Assembly (NCBI GenBank): GCA_036785705.1
Contig: JAWUZG010000036.1
Span: 14,627,501-14,691,500, forward strand
Origin: Acanthornis magna
Taxonomy: Eukaryota; Chordata; Aves; Passeriformes; Acanthizidae
Direction: 5' to 3'
DNA: 64,000 nt
The notes under the pieces were generated by a model. That model was not told the DNA's origin. It did no database searches and saw only the letters and a program-made list of their open reading frames with translations. A program made the translations under genes and the position numbers. Of the stretch, positions 12,601 through 24,600 are shown one piece after another. Numbering within the stretch: the first letter of the stretch is position 1; every line of letters begins with the position of its first letter.

Positions 12601-15600
12601 TTGCTCATTTATTTTCAGTGAACATGTTGGGTGTTTTATTTTTTTCTCTTCTTGTCAATAGGCACAGTGGACAATTGGAAAACTGCACTGTCCATTCTGT
12701 GAGGCCTGCTTAGGGGGCTTTAACTTTGTTTGCAACAAGGAATGTTCCTGTGGACAGTTAGTAAATATACATTTCTGCAAAACTTGGACTGAGCATCAGC
12801 CACCTTTCTCTGCTAAATTGTCAAGATCACCAGAAAAACATTTGCTTCTCCTGAAAATTCAGTCAGGTCTTAACAAGGATACCTGCCATGAAGTGGTAAC
12901 TGCAACTTTGGAAATCAAAAATCGAGGGCTTTCCTGCATGGCTGGAAGTAATAATGGGGCTGGAAGATTAACAGAAGCACTTTGTCTAGAAACAAGAGCT
13001 CCCAGATACGAGATACAAAGTAAAAAACTTCCCTTAAAGGCATTGAATAAAAAAATAAATCTCTCTTCTTCCTATCGTATGAAAGATGTATGCACTGTAA
13101 AACCTTTTCACAGAAGGTCACATAGCTTGGATTTCAATATCAGAGAAAGACTTGTTTTGTCACCTGTGTTATATGAAACTTGCAATATGGAAACACTTTA
13201 CCATGGCCAAAATGAAAATCTACCTTTTTATGCACAAAGGGGCTTGCAATTAGAGTCTAATAGGAAAGATGGTAGTTCTTTTCAGGATCTGTATAGTTCC
13301 AGTGCTGACATACTACAAAACCAATTTCAAGTTACTTCCCTTGCCACATTAATACACAGAGAAATGGAAAGTGAGTGTGATTTTGAGCAGTCTTCTGGGA
13401 GTGCCATTGCTGATGGGTCGCCATTCATGATGAACCTTTCTTGGCCTACAAGGGCTGTAGAAGACATCACACCTCTTGGTCTTGTGCAACCTACAAGTAT
13501 TTCCTTCAACCAAAGGCTGAGTAAGAGAGAAAGAAACAAGTCAAAAAGCTTGAGGAGGAAGCAAAGAAGGCGAGGGCAATGTCTACAGAAAGAAGTAAGT
13601 GTTTAAAATTAACTATGTTACTTTTTTGGTAAAGTATGGCTTGCTCTTATAAATAATTTTTTTTTTTTTTTCCCAGTGTTGTCTCTTAATACTGGTTTAA
13701 TGTGGAACTGTCTAGAGTTTGATATCTGGCAAGCAAAGATTTATGACACCTTCCTACATGTAGTTTTTTCTAATTCAACTGCATCAGGTTTTCTTTCTGT
13801 GCAAAACTAAACCACAGTGGGTTTTCATTGGCCGCCTTATTGTTTTGTGATGTAATATTAAATTTGAAGTGGGAAAAACCACAGTGAAATTTAATCAGCG
13901 TGATTAAAGAAAAACGAAACATTTGAATCTTCTAAATGAGAAACCCTACCATGTCAGAATTTTCGAACTTTTAACTAATGGCATTTTGAGTTAACTTTGC
14001 AGTTAAGAATGCTTTAAAAGATAATGGCTTTTATTATTTTTTTGTAAGACAAATACTTTTCTATGAGTAAAGGTTACTCACCGATTGCTGCTATTTAAAA
14101 TACTAGTCTTTAGTAGGTAAATATTTTGTCTGCAAATCTATCAGAAACTTACATATTCTTATCAGTTGTACAATAATGGTTTCCTTCTTCAAACCATCTA
14201 AAGCAGAACAGAATTAAAGGCCACAGATAGTCGCAATTTTTGGTGGAGGGCTGGGAAAAAATGCCAGTCTTAAAATGACTAACACAGTTTTTGTTTGATC
14301 TCAAATTTAGTAGAATGACTAATGATATGTATGCCTTTGAATGAAAATTTCTCATCATAAATTTTCTGCAACAAAATAACTGTGTGGTTACTAACGGCAA
14401 ACCTACTAACTGATCAGAGTAGCTTCTACTCAAGAAATTATTCCTGCGTCAGGTAGGTTTGTCATTGTGAAATCAAGATTAGGAGAGATACTTAGAGGCT
14501 GTTTCTCTCCATTAAGTGTGAGAAGCAGCTTGAAAATGTAATGTGTCTGGGACATACTATGAGTTTTTTCAGTATGGTGTGCATATGATCTTTTATCTTT
14601 GGGAAGGGTTTTTATTTTGCTTAAAGACCTAAATTGGCATTGAGACCTTTTGAAAACCTGTTTTGTAAAATGCATCTCTAAAGCTGAAAGTGTGGATGAC
14701 TTAATACTGAATACTTGTTTTCTAATAAGTCTAAAGATTCTTAGCTCTCTAAGTCCCTAAAATGTCTCTCCAAACACTTTACTCTTTAGATGTTACTTTC
14801 AGGAATAAAACATTGTACAGATTTTTGAATTTTCAGTAGCTAAGAAAGAAAGATTCTTTCAGATCTTTTTCTTTTTAAGACATGCTTAAACATTTCCTAC
14901 CTGGTTTTGGTTACATTTGTTGAAATTCCATTATTGGAGAGATGCCTCTGCCCAAATTAGCCTGCAAACGAGACCAGATGCTGAAGTTGAGAGTAGGGAT
15001 TTCATTTAACAGTAAATGGGAGGTAAAGAGAGATAGAAATAGAAAAAGAGAGGAGGGGGAGTGACAAAGAGTGACAGAGAGGCAGATTGAGTAAAAAGTT
15101 ATCACTTGAGGACCCAGACACCATCCCATTGGTCCTCTTCTTTTGGTCTTCTGAGTGGTGGGGGTCCAAGGTCACTCAAAACTTCTCCCCATTTATACAT
15201 TTTAGCAAACAAAGGAATCAATGCTCACTGGGTACGCACTTCTCCTTCTTTATTGGTCAAATGATTCTCTTAATTCAATCGTAATTAGTCCCTTGCTTAG
15301 TTTTCTTTTGAGTCAGTGCGCTATGGCGTCTCCCTTCTGGACCTGGTCAGAGCTGATTGTCAGTGCAGTTGCTGAGTTGGCTTTCCTTACATCATCCTGT
15401 GGTTCAAATAGTATACTTCAGGGACTTTTCCTCCATTCATGGGTTGTCCATGGGGTTGATGAAGATAGTGGCCAGTAGGAGAAAAGATGGAAACAGCAGA
15501 AGCAATAGTACAAGTAATATTGTGTATACAATGGCTATGCAAATATTTAAAAATACAGATCCATTTGCAATTATCAACCCAATTCTGATTAGCCATTGCC

Positions 15601-18600
15601 CCTACTCTGTGGTTCCCAAGGATCAGAGTGTTCTTTAATGGGTAGTTGATGTGATAGATTCCACAATACTGTGTTTGTTGAATGTGGGCCCAAATTAGCC
15701 ACAGAATTACACAGTGGGTCTTGATTTTTGTACCCTCTAGAGGGGTATCCCCAACAGATACACGTCATGTATTAAGATGCATCAATCAGCCTAATCTGAA
15801 GCAGATCTTCAGGTCCCTTAGTACAACTGATTACCTTTGCACACTGGAATAAGTGTGAATGGGTTTGTTGACAAGTGTGTTTACGTATTTCAAAGTCTTT
15901 AAAATCGTGTTCTCTCTCGACCACATCCACATGTATTTGAAAGAATTTTATAGGTAATGTTCCTGTTTGGTTGGGTAATTCTATAAATCAAGGAAAACTA
16001 ACTTCTAGCTTACAAAATTTTCATTCAAAATACAAAACAGTTTTCATGCAAGCACGTCTTTTCATCGGGTCCATACTCCATTGTCCAGGGGATGGAGTAT
16101 AGCTCCATTGCATTTTAATCCCAACACAAAACAAAACTTTCAAATTTAGTCATATTATCTCAGGTTGCTTTTTTCATTTTTACTGGACTCATCACATTCC
16201 TTTTTAATTGCTGCCACAGTAAATTGCAGCCACAACTGAGAAGCAGAATGTACTGTGGTTACCATATTGATTAGCATAAATAAAATAAATTAGGTAAAAT
16301 TAAAATTCTCTATTAGGACAAAGGTAGGAACCCCAATTGTACATCAGAAATATTCAAGTGGGAATACAAGTCTCTGATTTGCTTTGGAAGGTTTCATGAT
16401 CGGTAACATAAGGGTCCAAAAATGATCACAGGTAAAGTTGCTTAAAAGCTGGTTAAAGGCTTTTCTGTATTTTACCCACATCCCATTTGCAGTCCATGGT
16501 ACTCTGTCCTTCTGATCTAGAAAGGAAATGGTCACCCATTTCCCATGTAACATTATCTTTTCCTTTGTTAGGATTATTTAGTTCACTCATTAATGTCTCT
16601 GAAAAATTTAGCCAAACCATCATAAATTTAAAGCCTTCTGAGGCAGAACTGGTTAATACATGTTTGTGTGATTTCAAATATGCATAAATTCTTATACTAA
16701 CTCCCAGGCTAAATTTGGTTTAGACAAAGTTATACATTCATAAGGCAAAAGTAAAAGCTCTACCCACTCCTTTTTTTTCCCAGTAAAAGACAAAATAAAC
16801 TTGGCAAAAATCAAACTAACAACACATAAAATGGTTTGACTAATATATGGCCTCCCAACAAGTCACTTGCAATGAAAACACAAACAAATGACAAACATTA
16901 ATAAGCTGATAATACAAGCAATTAGAGTGGCAGTTAAAAGTTTCATTGGTTCCACACAACTTGATCTCATCTGTTGGCAGGTTCCTATATAAAGAAAAGT
17001 GAAAATTCAGCTTACTACAGACAGATTTTTGGGAGGAAGGAAAATCCATCCAGTGTTTATTCAAAGGTCCTGTGTCTACCACAAAGGTAAAAGGGCCTAA
17101 AGGAAAAGTCATTATCATATCTTCTTGGCTGCCTTCCATGAGCTTTCTCATGTAAATCTACTGGCAGTTCACCCACTTGGAACTGGTTCTTTTGATCTTC
17201 AGTTTGGGCAGGGGTTCCTGGCCCTCCCAGAAAAAGGAAAGAACACAGACTTCCCTGGCAAGTTATCCTCTAGTGAGCAATATTATTTTAACTGCTGGAG
17301 CTTGATACCTCTCACGTAGAGTTTTAACTTCTGTTTCCTGAAGTGTTTGGTGCACTCCTCTTGTTTCTTCCCTTGTCTTTTCACGGGGGTTTCCTCCAAT
17401 TAGTTTCATGTCTGGAGGGAATGAAACTGCTTGCAAAACTTCAAGAAGTGCAACCACTTGTGAATTACACAGTGTTTTAACGGTTTAACCTGGATTTCTT
17501 TTAGGGTTGAGATTAGCAGACTTCAGCATCTCATGGAGAAGCCATGAATTAACCTTATCAGTTGGGCAGATAACACTGGCTCCATTTACTCCAGTGATTT
17601 TAACTCTTTTCCATCCCAGAACTATATCCAGCTTCTCCGTATCCCACTGCATTAATATTAATGGATTTCAATCTTACCAATTTATGGCCAAACTTTGATA
17701 TCTCAGTAGCCACATACGGCATTATTTTAGTAGCTGTTCACTGATCCTGGCAAACATTTGTGGGTTCAATTTGAATTAAGGGTCAACATGGTACTTTCTT
17801 GTCATCAGATGTCAATGCAAACATTACATTTTGTTCTTTATCAGAACAATGGACTCATTCACTCTCTCCCAAATTCTCCACTGAACAAAAAAAGGTCAAG
17901 TTACAAGGTCATGTTTCGGAGAATGTTACAGGTTCAATGTCCTGCAATTCTGCCCGTAAGATTCTCCCTCTCTCTCATGTGTATTCCAAATCTCCATCTG
18001 AAGCTTTTGGATATCATCATGCTTGATAACAAGCAATGCCTCCACTTGCCTTCTTTTTTCATTTTGTTATTTAACTGAAAGTTCAGTTCTTTCACCAAGT
18101 CCTGTAAGGAAAGCATTATTTTGTCTTCAGATTGTTGAGTAACCAATAGCTCATTATGAATAAACAGCAGGTCAATTTTCTTGTGTCAACTCCAGCCCTG
18201 GGGTTGAGGGGCAACGAACAAATTTTTCAGGGAAGGACAATAAAATATTTTTTACACTTTTTTTCCAAAAGTTCCCACGGGAGAACCAGATAACCTTCCT
18301 CAGAGGAAAGCTGTGGCAAAGTTTCCAAGACTTCCCAGCAAAGGAACCACACAACCCCCCTAGAGGGAATTTTACTATTGTCAAAGGCACTTCATATCAG
18401 AGAACAGAATCCTGCCAACTATGCCAAAATAATGTTAAAATTGGAGAGATGCCTCTGCCAAAATTAAGGTGCAAACGAGACCATATGCTGAAGTCAATAG
18501 TATGGATTTCGTTTAACAGTAAATGGGAGGAAGAGAGAGATAAGAATAAATAGAAAAAGAGAGGTGGGGAGAGGAATAGAGTCAGAGAGACAGATGGAGT

Positions 18601-21600
18601 AAAAAGTTATCACCTCTTGAGGATCCAGACACAGACACCATCCTGTTGGTCCTCTTCTGGTCTTCCGAGTGGTGGGGATCCAAAGTCGCTCAAAACTTCA
18701 CCCCATTTATACATTTTGACAAACAAAGGAGTCAATGCTCACTGGGTACATGCTTCTCCTACTTTATTGGTTAAATTATTCCCTCACTTCCAATGTTAAT
18801 TAGTCCTATGCTCAGCCTTCCTCTTCTTTGAGTCAGTGGGCCATGGCCTCCCCGTTCTGGACCTGGTTGGAGCTGATTGTCAGCGCAGTTTCTGAGTTGA
18901 CTTTCCTTGTAGATTCGTTTTCATTATCAGTGCTTCCCCAGCTTGTTTACCTCTTCTTAGTCTGAGACAATTGGACAATATTACTACCTTTATCTTATCT
19001 CAAGTTCCTGTCATGTGTCAATTTGTGGTCCAGATTTTCTGGAATTCACAAAGGTATATCCAACAGTGGCAGGGTGGTCACGGGTGAGCAGTTGTCTCTG
19101 GATCTGGTTTGCCATAAAGGGGAAAGTCCTTTGGTGATCTTAATGATGTTTTGAGGCAATTATGATCTTTAAGTCTTTTATAATATTATATAGAAAATTT
19201 TATACTATTTATAAATCTCTTAAGTCTCATCAGTAAACATACAGTTTACAAAATACAAAAAAATTCAAAATTATTGTGTAAACTAAGTGATTGATTTCAA
19301 GTACTAGTTTTCAGAAGAAGATACTTTGGTTTTTCATTGATTATTTTAACCTTGGTGCGAGTTTGCAGTCATGGCGTGGAGTATTTAAATGGGTCTACTT
19401 CTTAGACTGTGTCAAACAGCACATGTGGCTATTGCAGCTGTGTTTCCCAGAGTTAAGGTATCTTCCCAGGAAAATGTGAATCTAGAAAATCATATCCTGT
19501 GATGTCTGACGTGTTGTAAGCGGGAATGATCCTCTGCCATGCATTCCATTTTGTGGCTGCTCACCTCTCACGTCAGTCTGGCATCCTCCTTTTTTTCGCA
19601 AGTTTTACTTTTCATCATTATTCTTCAGTATTCTAGCAATCCTTCTGATAAAAATGTGCATTTTATCACTCTGGTACTTCCAATAGAAAGCTGATCTGTG
19701 GTACTTTGCAACCGTGATTTCTAGCATACCATATATGCTTAAGCAATCAGTAAAACTTCATTAAGAGAAAAAAACATGTATCTCTGGTTGGATGGAGTGA
19801 AAAAGTTTTGATAAATGACAGTGGGAAGTATATGATATAAGTATTCTTTTAAGAATTACTTCAGTGCAGCAGAACCCTGATGTGAGATATATATCTTCAA
19901 AGATGCCTCTATTAAAAGTACTAAGCATATAATTTTTATCTTTAAAGCTTTTCTGGAGAGCAGTCTGAGATAGCAAACCTTTTCAGACTTTGAAATGTTT
20001 TTGTAAATGCAAGGGCTGCTTTACCAAGTTTATTTTGTAATGAGATAACTATCTGTCGAAATATTTTTTTCTGTCTTGCAGAAAGGCAAAGTGTGGCTGT
20101 AAACGTTGTGTTGTGGCAGAATGCACTCTGTTATTAAATTGAAGTATATGAACCTTGAATTGTAAACTGATTCTGTGGGTTCCTGAACTGCACTTCCTCC
20201 AGAGGCTCACAGTGATGCAGGTTCTGAGGTGTAAGTGCAGGACTGAACTAGCTAGCTAACAGTAGAGGGACCCAAGCTTCCTCTGTCTGTTCTGCGGAGG
20301 GCAGCTCTTAATGCCTGTGCAGGGAATGCTTGCATTTCGTGTCTCTGTGTGTGTGTGTGCACATCTGTGTTCATGGGGGATTTTTAGGCTTCTGCTAGGG
20401 TATGATTATATTTTTAGCACATGATAATTATACAAATCGTTAGGGTATGATAATAGCTACTTAAATCTAGGAATTGCCAATATTAGTAATGGTTCTTGTT
20501 ATGGTTACTATAACTAAAAAGATGAAATATTTCTTTTATAAATTCCAATTTGTGTGTATCTTATATGTTTATGTTGTTTGCTAATGCATGATGCTTCTGT
20601 TAATTTTCTGAAAGATCTCAGAAGAATACCGTTTGTGACTTTGCCAGTTATTGCATTTTTTCTCACAACATTTTATGTAGAGGAAGGCTACATAGTCAGC
20701 TTCAGAACTGCAGTATCCTCTTGGAAAGGATCCTGACTTGTAAAGAAGAATATTGGCAGTTTTGCTTCATTTCTTAATGACACTTCTCTGGTTCTTTTGT
20801 ATAGTTTTGAAAAAATCAATATTTTACCTTACAAAGATGGCTAGTGGTCAGTTTCCAAGAAGACAGGTTGCTTTCATGCTCCTGGTGTTAATCTGAACTC
20901 CGGATAAACAGGTGGGTGAGATACTGCATTGTTTATCCACACTGTCAGGTGCTGTTATCTCGCTCTTCAGCCTTGAGTTTTCAAGTTCATACTGATATCC
21001 TCTAGGAGCTGGCAGTCTTGTAGTGAAGGTGCTAGGCTTCAAAGGCTTAACTTGTTACCAAAGTTCACTTCATCTATGCAAGTGTCTTTATCATGTACAC
21101 ACTCATTTACAATTCTTTTTCTTCTACTGTCACATTTTTATTGAAACTGTAAATCCTTCAAGTGTCTAGTTGTGCATTTATGGGATTTCAGTCACTCTTT
21201 CTGTGATGGTACTCATGACAAGAATTATTCTCAGATTGCTTATGGATACCTCAGCTGGCTGCTGGGAGGCTAAAAACATTATTTAGTATTGGCACCAAAG
21301 TAAAACACTGCATTTCTTTAACAGACTTCAGGAATGTTTCTCATAGCTGTTTTAGTCTCAGTGCCCCATTTCATGTGATCCCATGCATGTACTCCTCCTT
21401 GTCATGTCTTGGGTCTCCATTTCTCAAGAACTCCGCTATTGTTAGCAGCCCTGCATTTCTTTACATGACATCATTATATTAGCGATGCAAATCTCTTTAT
21501 ACGTGGAATTACTGCTGTTAGTTGTCATACCATAAAAAGATAAGAAAAGTAAAACAAATTAGCTGCAAACATCTGGTCAGTTAGAGAAATTGCTGTCACA

Positions 21601-24600
21601 GCTAAACAAAGTAAAACCAAGCAGCAGACACGGCAAGGGAAGTCAGCCACAAGCAAGCATGGCTAACCTCAGCCCTGATGCTTTTCAAGCTCAGTGCTCA
21701 GCTAGTGGCTGTTCCTACAGCAGCAATGCAGCATTACAGGGCTATGTGGTTATGTGAAGCAGTGCCTTTTTCAACTTCATGATAAAAGGAGGGGAGAAAT
21801 TTCAAGCATGGCTTGCTGCTGAGCCAAAGTTTGCTTTGCTTTTGCTCTGGTTGTAAATATCATTGCTACATGGTGACTTTCGTTGTTAGCACATTCATTC
21901 TGTCATTGATTATAAACTGGATTAAGAAGGGATGAAGAATGATGGATTCATGCCCAAATGCATGAGTTACCTTGGTTAAACTACAGTTGTGATTTCTCTG
22001 GAAGTTGTATCTGTGTAAAATAGCATGTGAAAGCTACTGTTTTCTGAGCTGAACCTGAACTTGAACCTCCTGTTGCAAGCACTTAAATATTTTAGATTTC
22101 AATTACTTCTAGCTGCAGTCTTTTTATGCCATTATTTGTGATTACATCATTTGAAGGTATATTCTGACTGGACCTCTTCTGCTGTTTGACATGTCTTTTA
22201 CACAATTTGGTGTTAATAATAACAAGCAAAATAGACAGCTTTGCAAATTTGCAATGACTTTTGCTGGCATTTGGTTATGAGTTGTGTTGCCAGTTACTTG
22301 TGTTGAAAAGGAGGGAAAATTGCTCAGGACGCTACTGCATAAAAAAGTATATCAGGGTTGTCTGAATGTAGCTGTATGTACTTTAATATATTTTTTTAAC
22401 ATCTTGAAGCTAGATATTGTAGAATGATCTCAACGTAGTGGATTTCCATGAGCTGTTATGCATTGTGTGCCCATCTTGCAAAAGAGGGAGGGGGATCATC
22501 TGCTACTTGCTGTGCCAGGCTAGCATTGGAGGTTAGTATGCTAAGAAGAGGCAATAGTGCCATATTTGTGCTCTTCCTGCATCCTTGGTAATCTGTAGTT
22601 TTTCTGAAGCAGTACACAGAAAGTCTCCAAATGCAGCCACCTCTGCCTTAAATAGTAATGTACTGATAGTGCTGAAACCTGAAGGATCAATAGCTGGGGT
22701 AATGTCCTATGCCACGAATAAGATTCCAATCCATCCTCACAGTCACTATGTTTTGCTGGATGAAAACAACAAAAGAAACAGCCCATTGAAATTAATTACA
22801 TATTTTATTGCTGACTGTCTGAGGGGAAAAAAAGTGTTTTTTCAATAAATAACCACAGAATCTTTGCTGCTGTTCCAAGGCTGTATTGACTGCTATTCGA
22901 AGAAAATACTGATGATCAGCCTAGAACTATAGAAATACTGTATTGCCTTTTTCTTTTATACACTGTAAGGTATAGAAACTATTATTTTAGTTTTTCTAGA
23001 CGCTCACAGGCAACTTAGATCATAAGAATTTATGAAATTTGCAGTCTCTCAGCTGAGAAAGACCACGACCTGTTCACGGAGGTAGGTTGCAGTATTATGC
23101 AGTTAGGTGAATCCCATAATTTCAGTAGTGATTCTTATTACACAGATAGAGTGAAGAGCACACTAAATTGCAGTTACATAAGATGCTTGGTAGCAGATGA
23201 AAATCAAAGTTCAACAGCAGTAGGAACAATAATGCAAGAGTACTCTCATATTATGAGTTTTACTGTGTATTACCAGAAGAACAACGTCAAATATCCACTA
23301 AGGAGAGAATTTAGGATATAATTTTACAAAAAAATTGTGCTCCTAGTTCTTCATTTCTACGAATTGTTACTGACTCATTCTCAGTGACTAAGAGTTTGAG
23401 TAAATTTTGTGTTTCTGATTGGTTTTCAGGGTATTAAACTCTCTGAACATGTGTAACTGAGGTAAATTAAATGTGGCTTGTATGGAGATTTGAGTGCAGT
23501 ACTTGGTTCTTCAAATTAAAAAAAACTTATTTTCAGGAAAAATAATTCCTAACATCTGCGAGAATTAAAGGTCTTTACTATTTCATAGAATCAGAATCAT
23601 AGAATGGTTTGGATTGGAAGGGACCTTAAAGATCATCTCATTTTAACCACATTGCCCCTCTGTCTTCCTTCCAGTAGACTATGTTGTTCAAATCCTGTCC
23701 AACCTGGCCTTGAACACTTTCAGGGATGAGGAAACCACAGCTATTTCCTCATACTTTGTAACAATCGATGTATCTATGGATGTTTTTAATCCATGACCCC
23801 CATTAACTCTAATTGTATTCAACTCCAAAGCATTTTTTTCCCCCTCACGTCTGCTTTTGGGAGAAAATAATGCTATCTGAAAATTTTTTTTCCCTTACAT
23901 TCCTTTCATTATATTAGGTAAAACTGCAATCAGTCACTGAGAAAAAGTCACTGTACGCATCCAAAATACATCACCCTAACAGAACAGATAAAATTTCATA
24001 CAAACTAACTGTTTCTGCAGTTGAGAAGCAATCAGTAAGTCTAGTAGGAAATGGCAAAGTTAGAGTAGCAAATTAGTGAAAGGAATTTTTATATATGTTA
24101 CTGAAATATACTGAAGAGATGTTGTATGGTAACAGCATTTCAGAATTAAGGAAATAATTCAGAAGGAAAGATAGACCTACTGTAACAGTTGAAGAAGCTG
24201 GCAGTCTTTTGGGCATATGAATGTCTTTTTAACATCCAAAGTACAAGTTTATACCAAAAAGTTAGATAACAGTTTCCTATGCTATGATCTAGCACCATTA
24301 TGAGTGTAAAACTGTGAAAACATATTTTTTTAAGCTAGCTACTGCCAAGATTTTATTTGTAACGGTGCTTTTTGTAGTATCGCGTGATCCTCTAAACCTT
24401 TTGATCAACACCTAAATTATAATGATTCGTGATTCTCTAATGCTTTGGATGAACACCTAAATTATAATGGTTATACATCAGAAGGGCATGGTTTCCTTTA
24501 CAGATGATTTAGCGAAAAACATGCTTCACATTTAACACAATTCAGCATTATAGGGTATGGAATGTTTGTGGGGGTTTCTTTCTGTTAATTTGTTTTCAAG

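Larger units (their letters stand above)
8935..12661 (+). other. RNF180: RNF180 intron 3
   Basis: 3.7 kb of AT-rich sequence. It contains a G-run pair at 10524-10541 and a 28-bp imperfect tandem duplication at 11945-12000. No exon or transposon was recognised. Confidence 0.85.
14935..18912 (-). mobile_element. Defective endogenous retrovirus with two LTRs, minus strand
   Basis: Two long direct repeats (14935-15391 and 18442-18912) flank about 3.05 kb. This is the layout of a retroviral insertion. On the minus strand, the sequence next to the left LTR encodes a hydrophobic C-terminal tail that looks like an envelope membrane anchor and ends at a stop (15437-15439). That makes the left LTR the 3' LTR and sets the orientation. 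The internal part is far shorter than a full provirus. I see no reverse transcriptase, integrase or protease motifs, and the remaining frames are broken. No convincing target-site duplication is visible. It cannot be autonomous. The family name is not certain. Confidence 0.75.

Noticed and set aside
18172..18390. A 72-codon minus-strand open frame next to the 5' LTR of the provirus, considered as a gag start
   Set aside because: No matrix, capsid or zinc-knuckle signature is visible. It is too short to assign.
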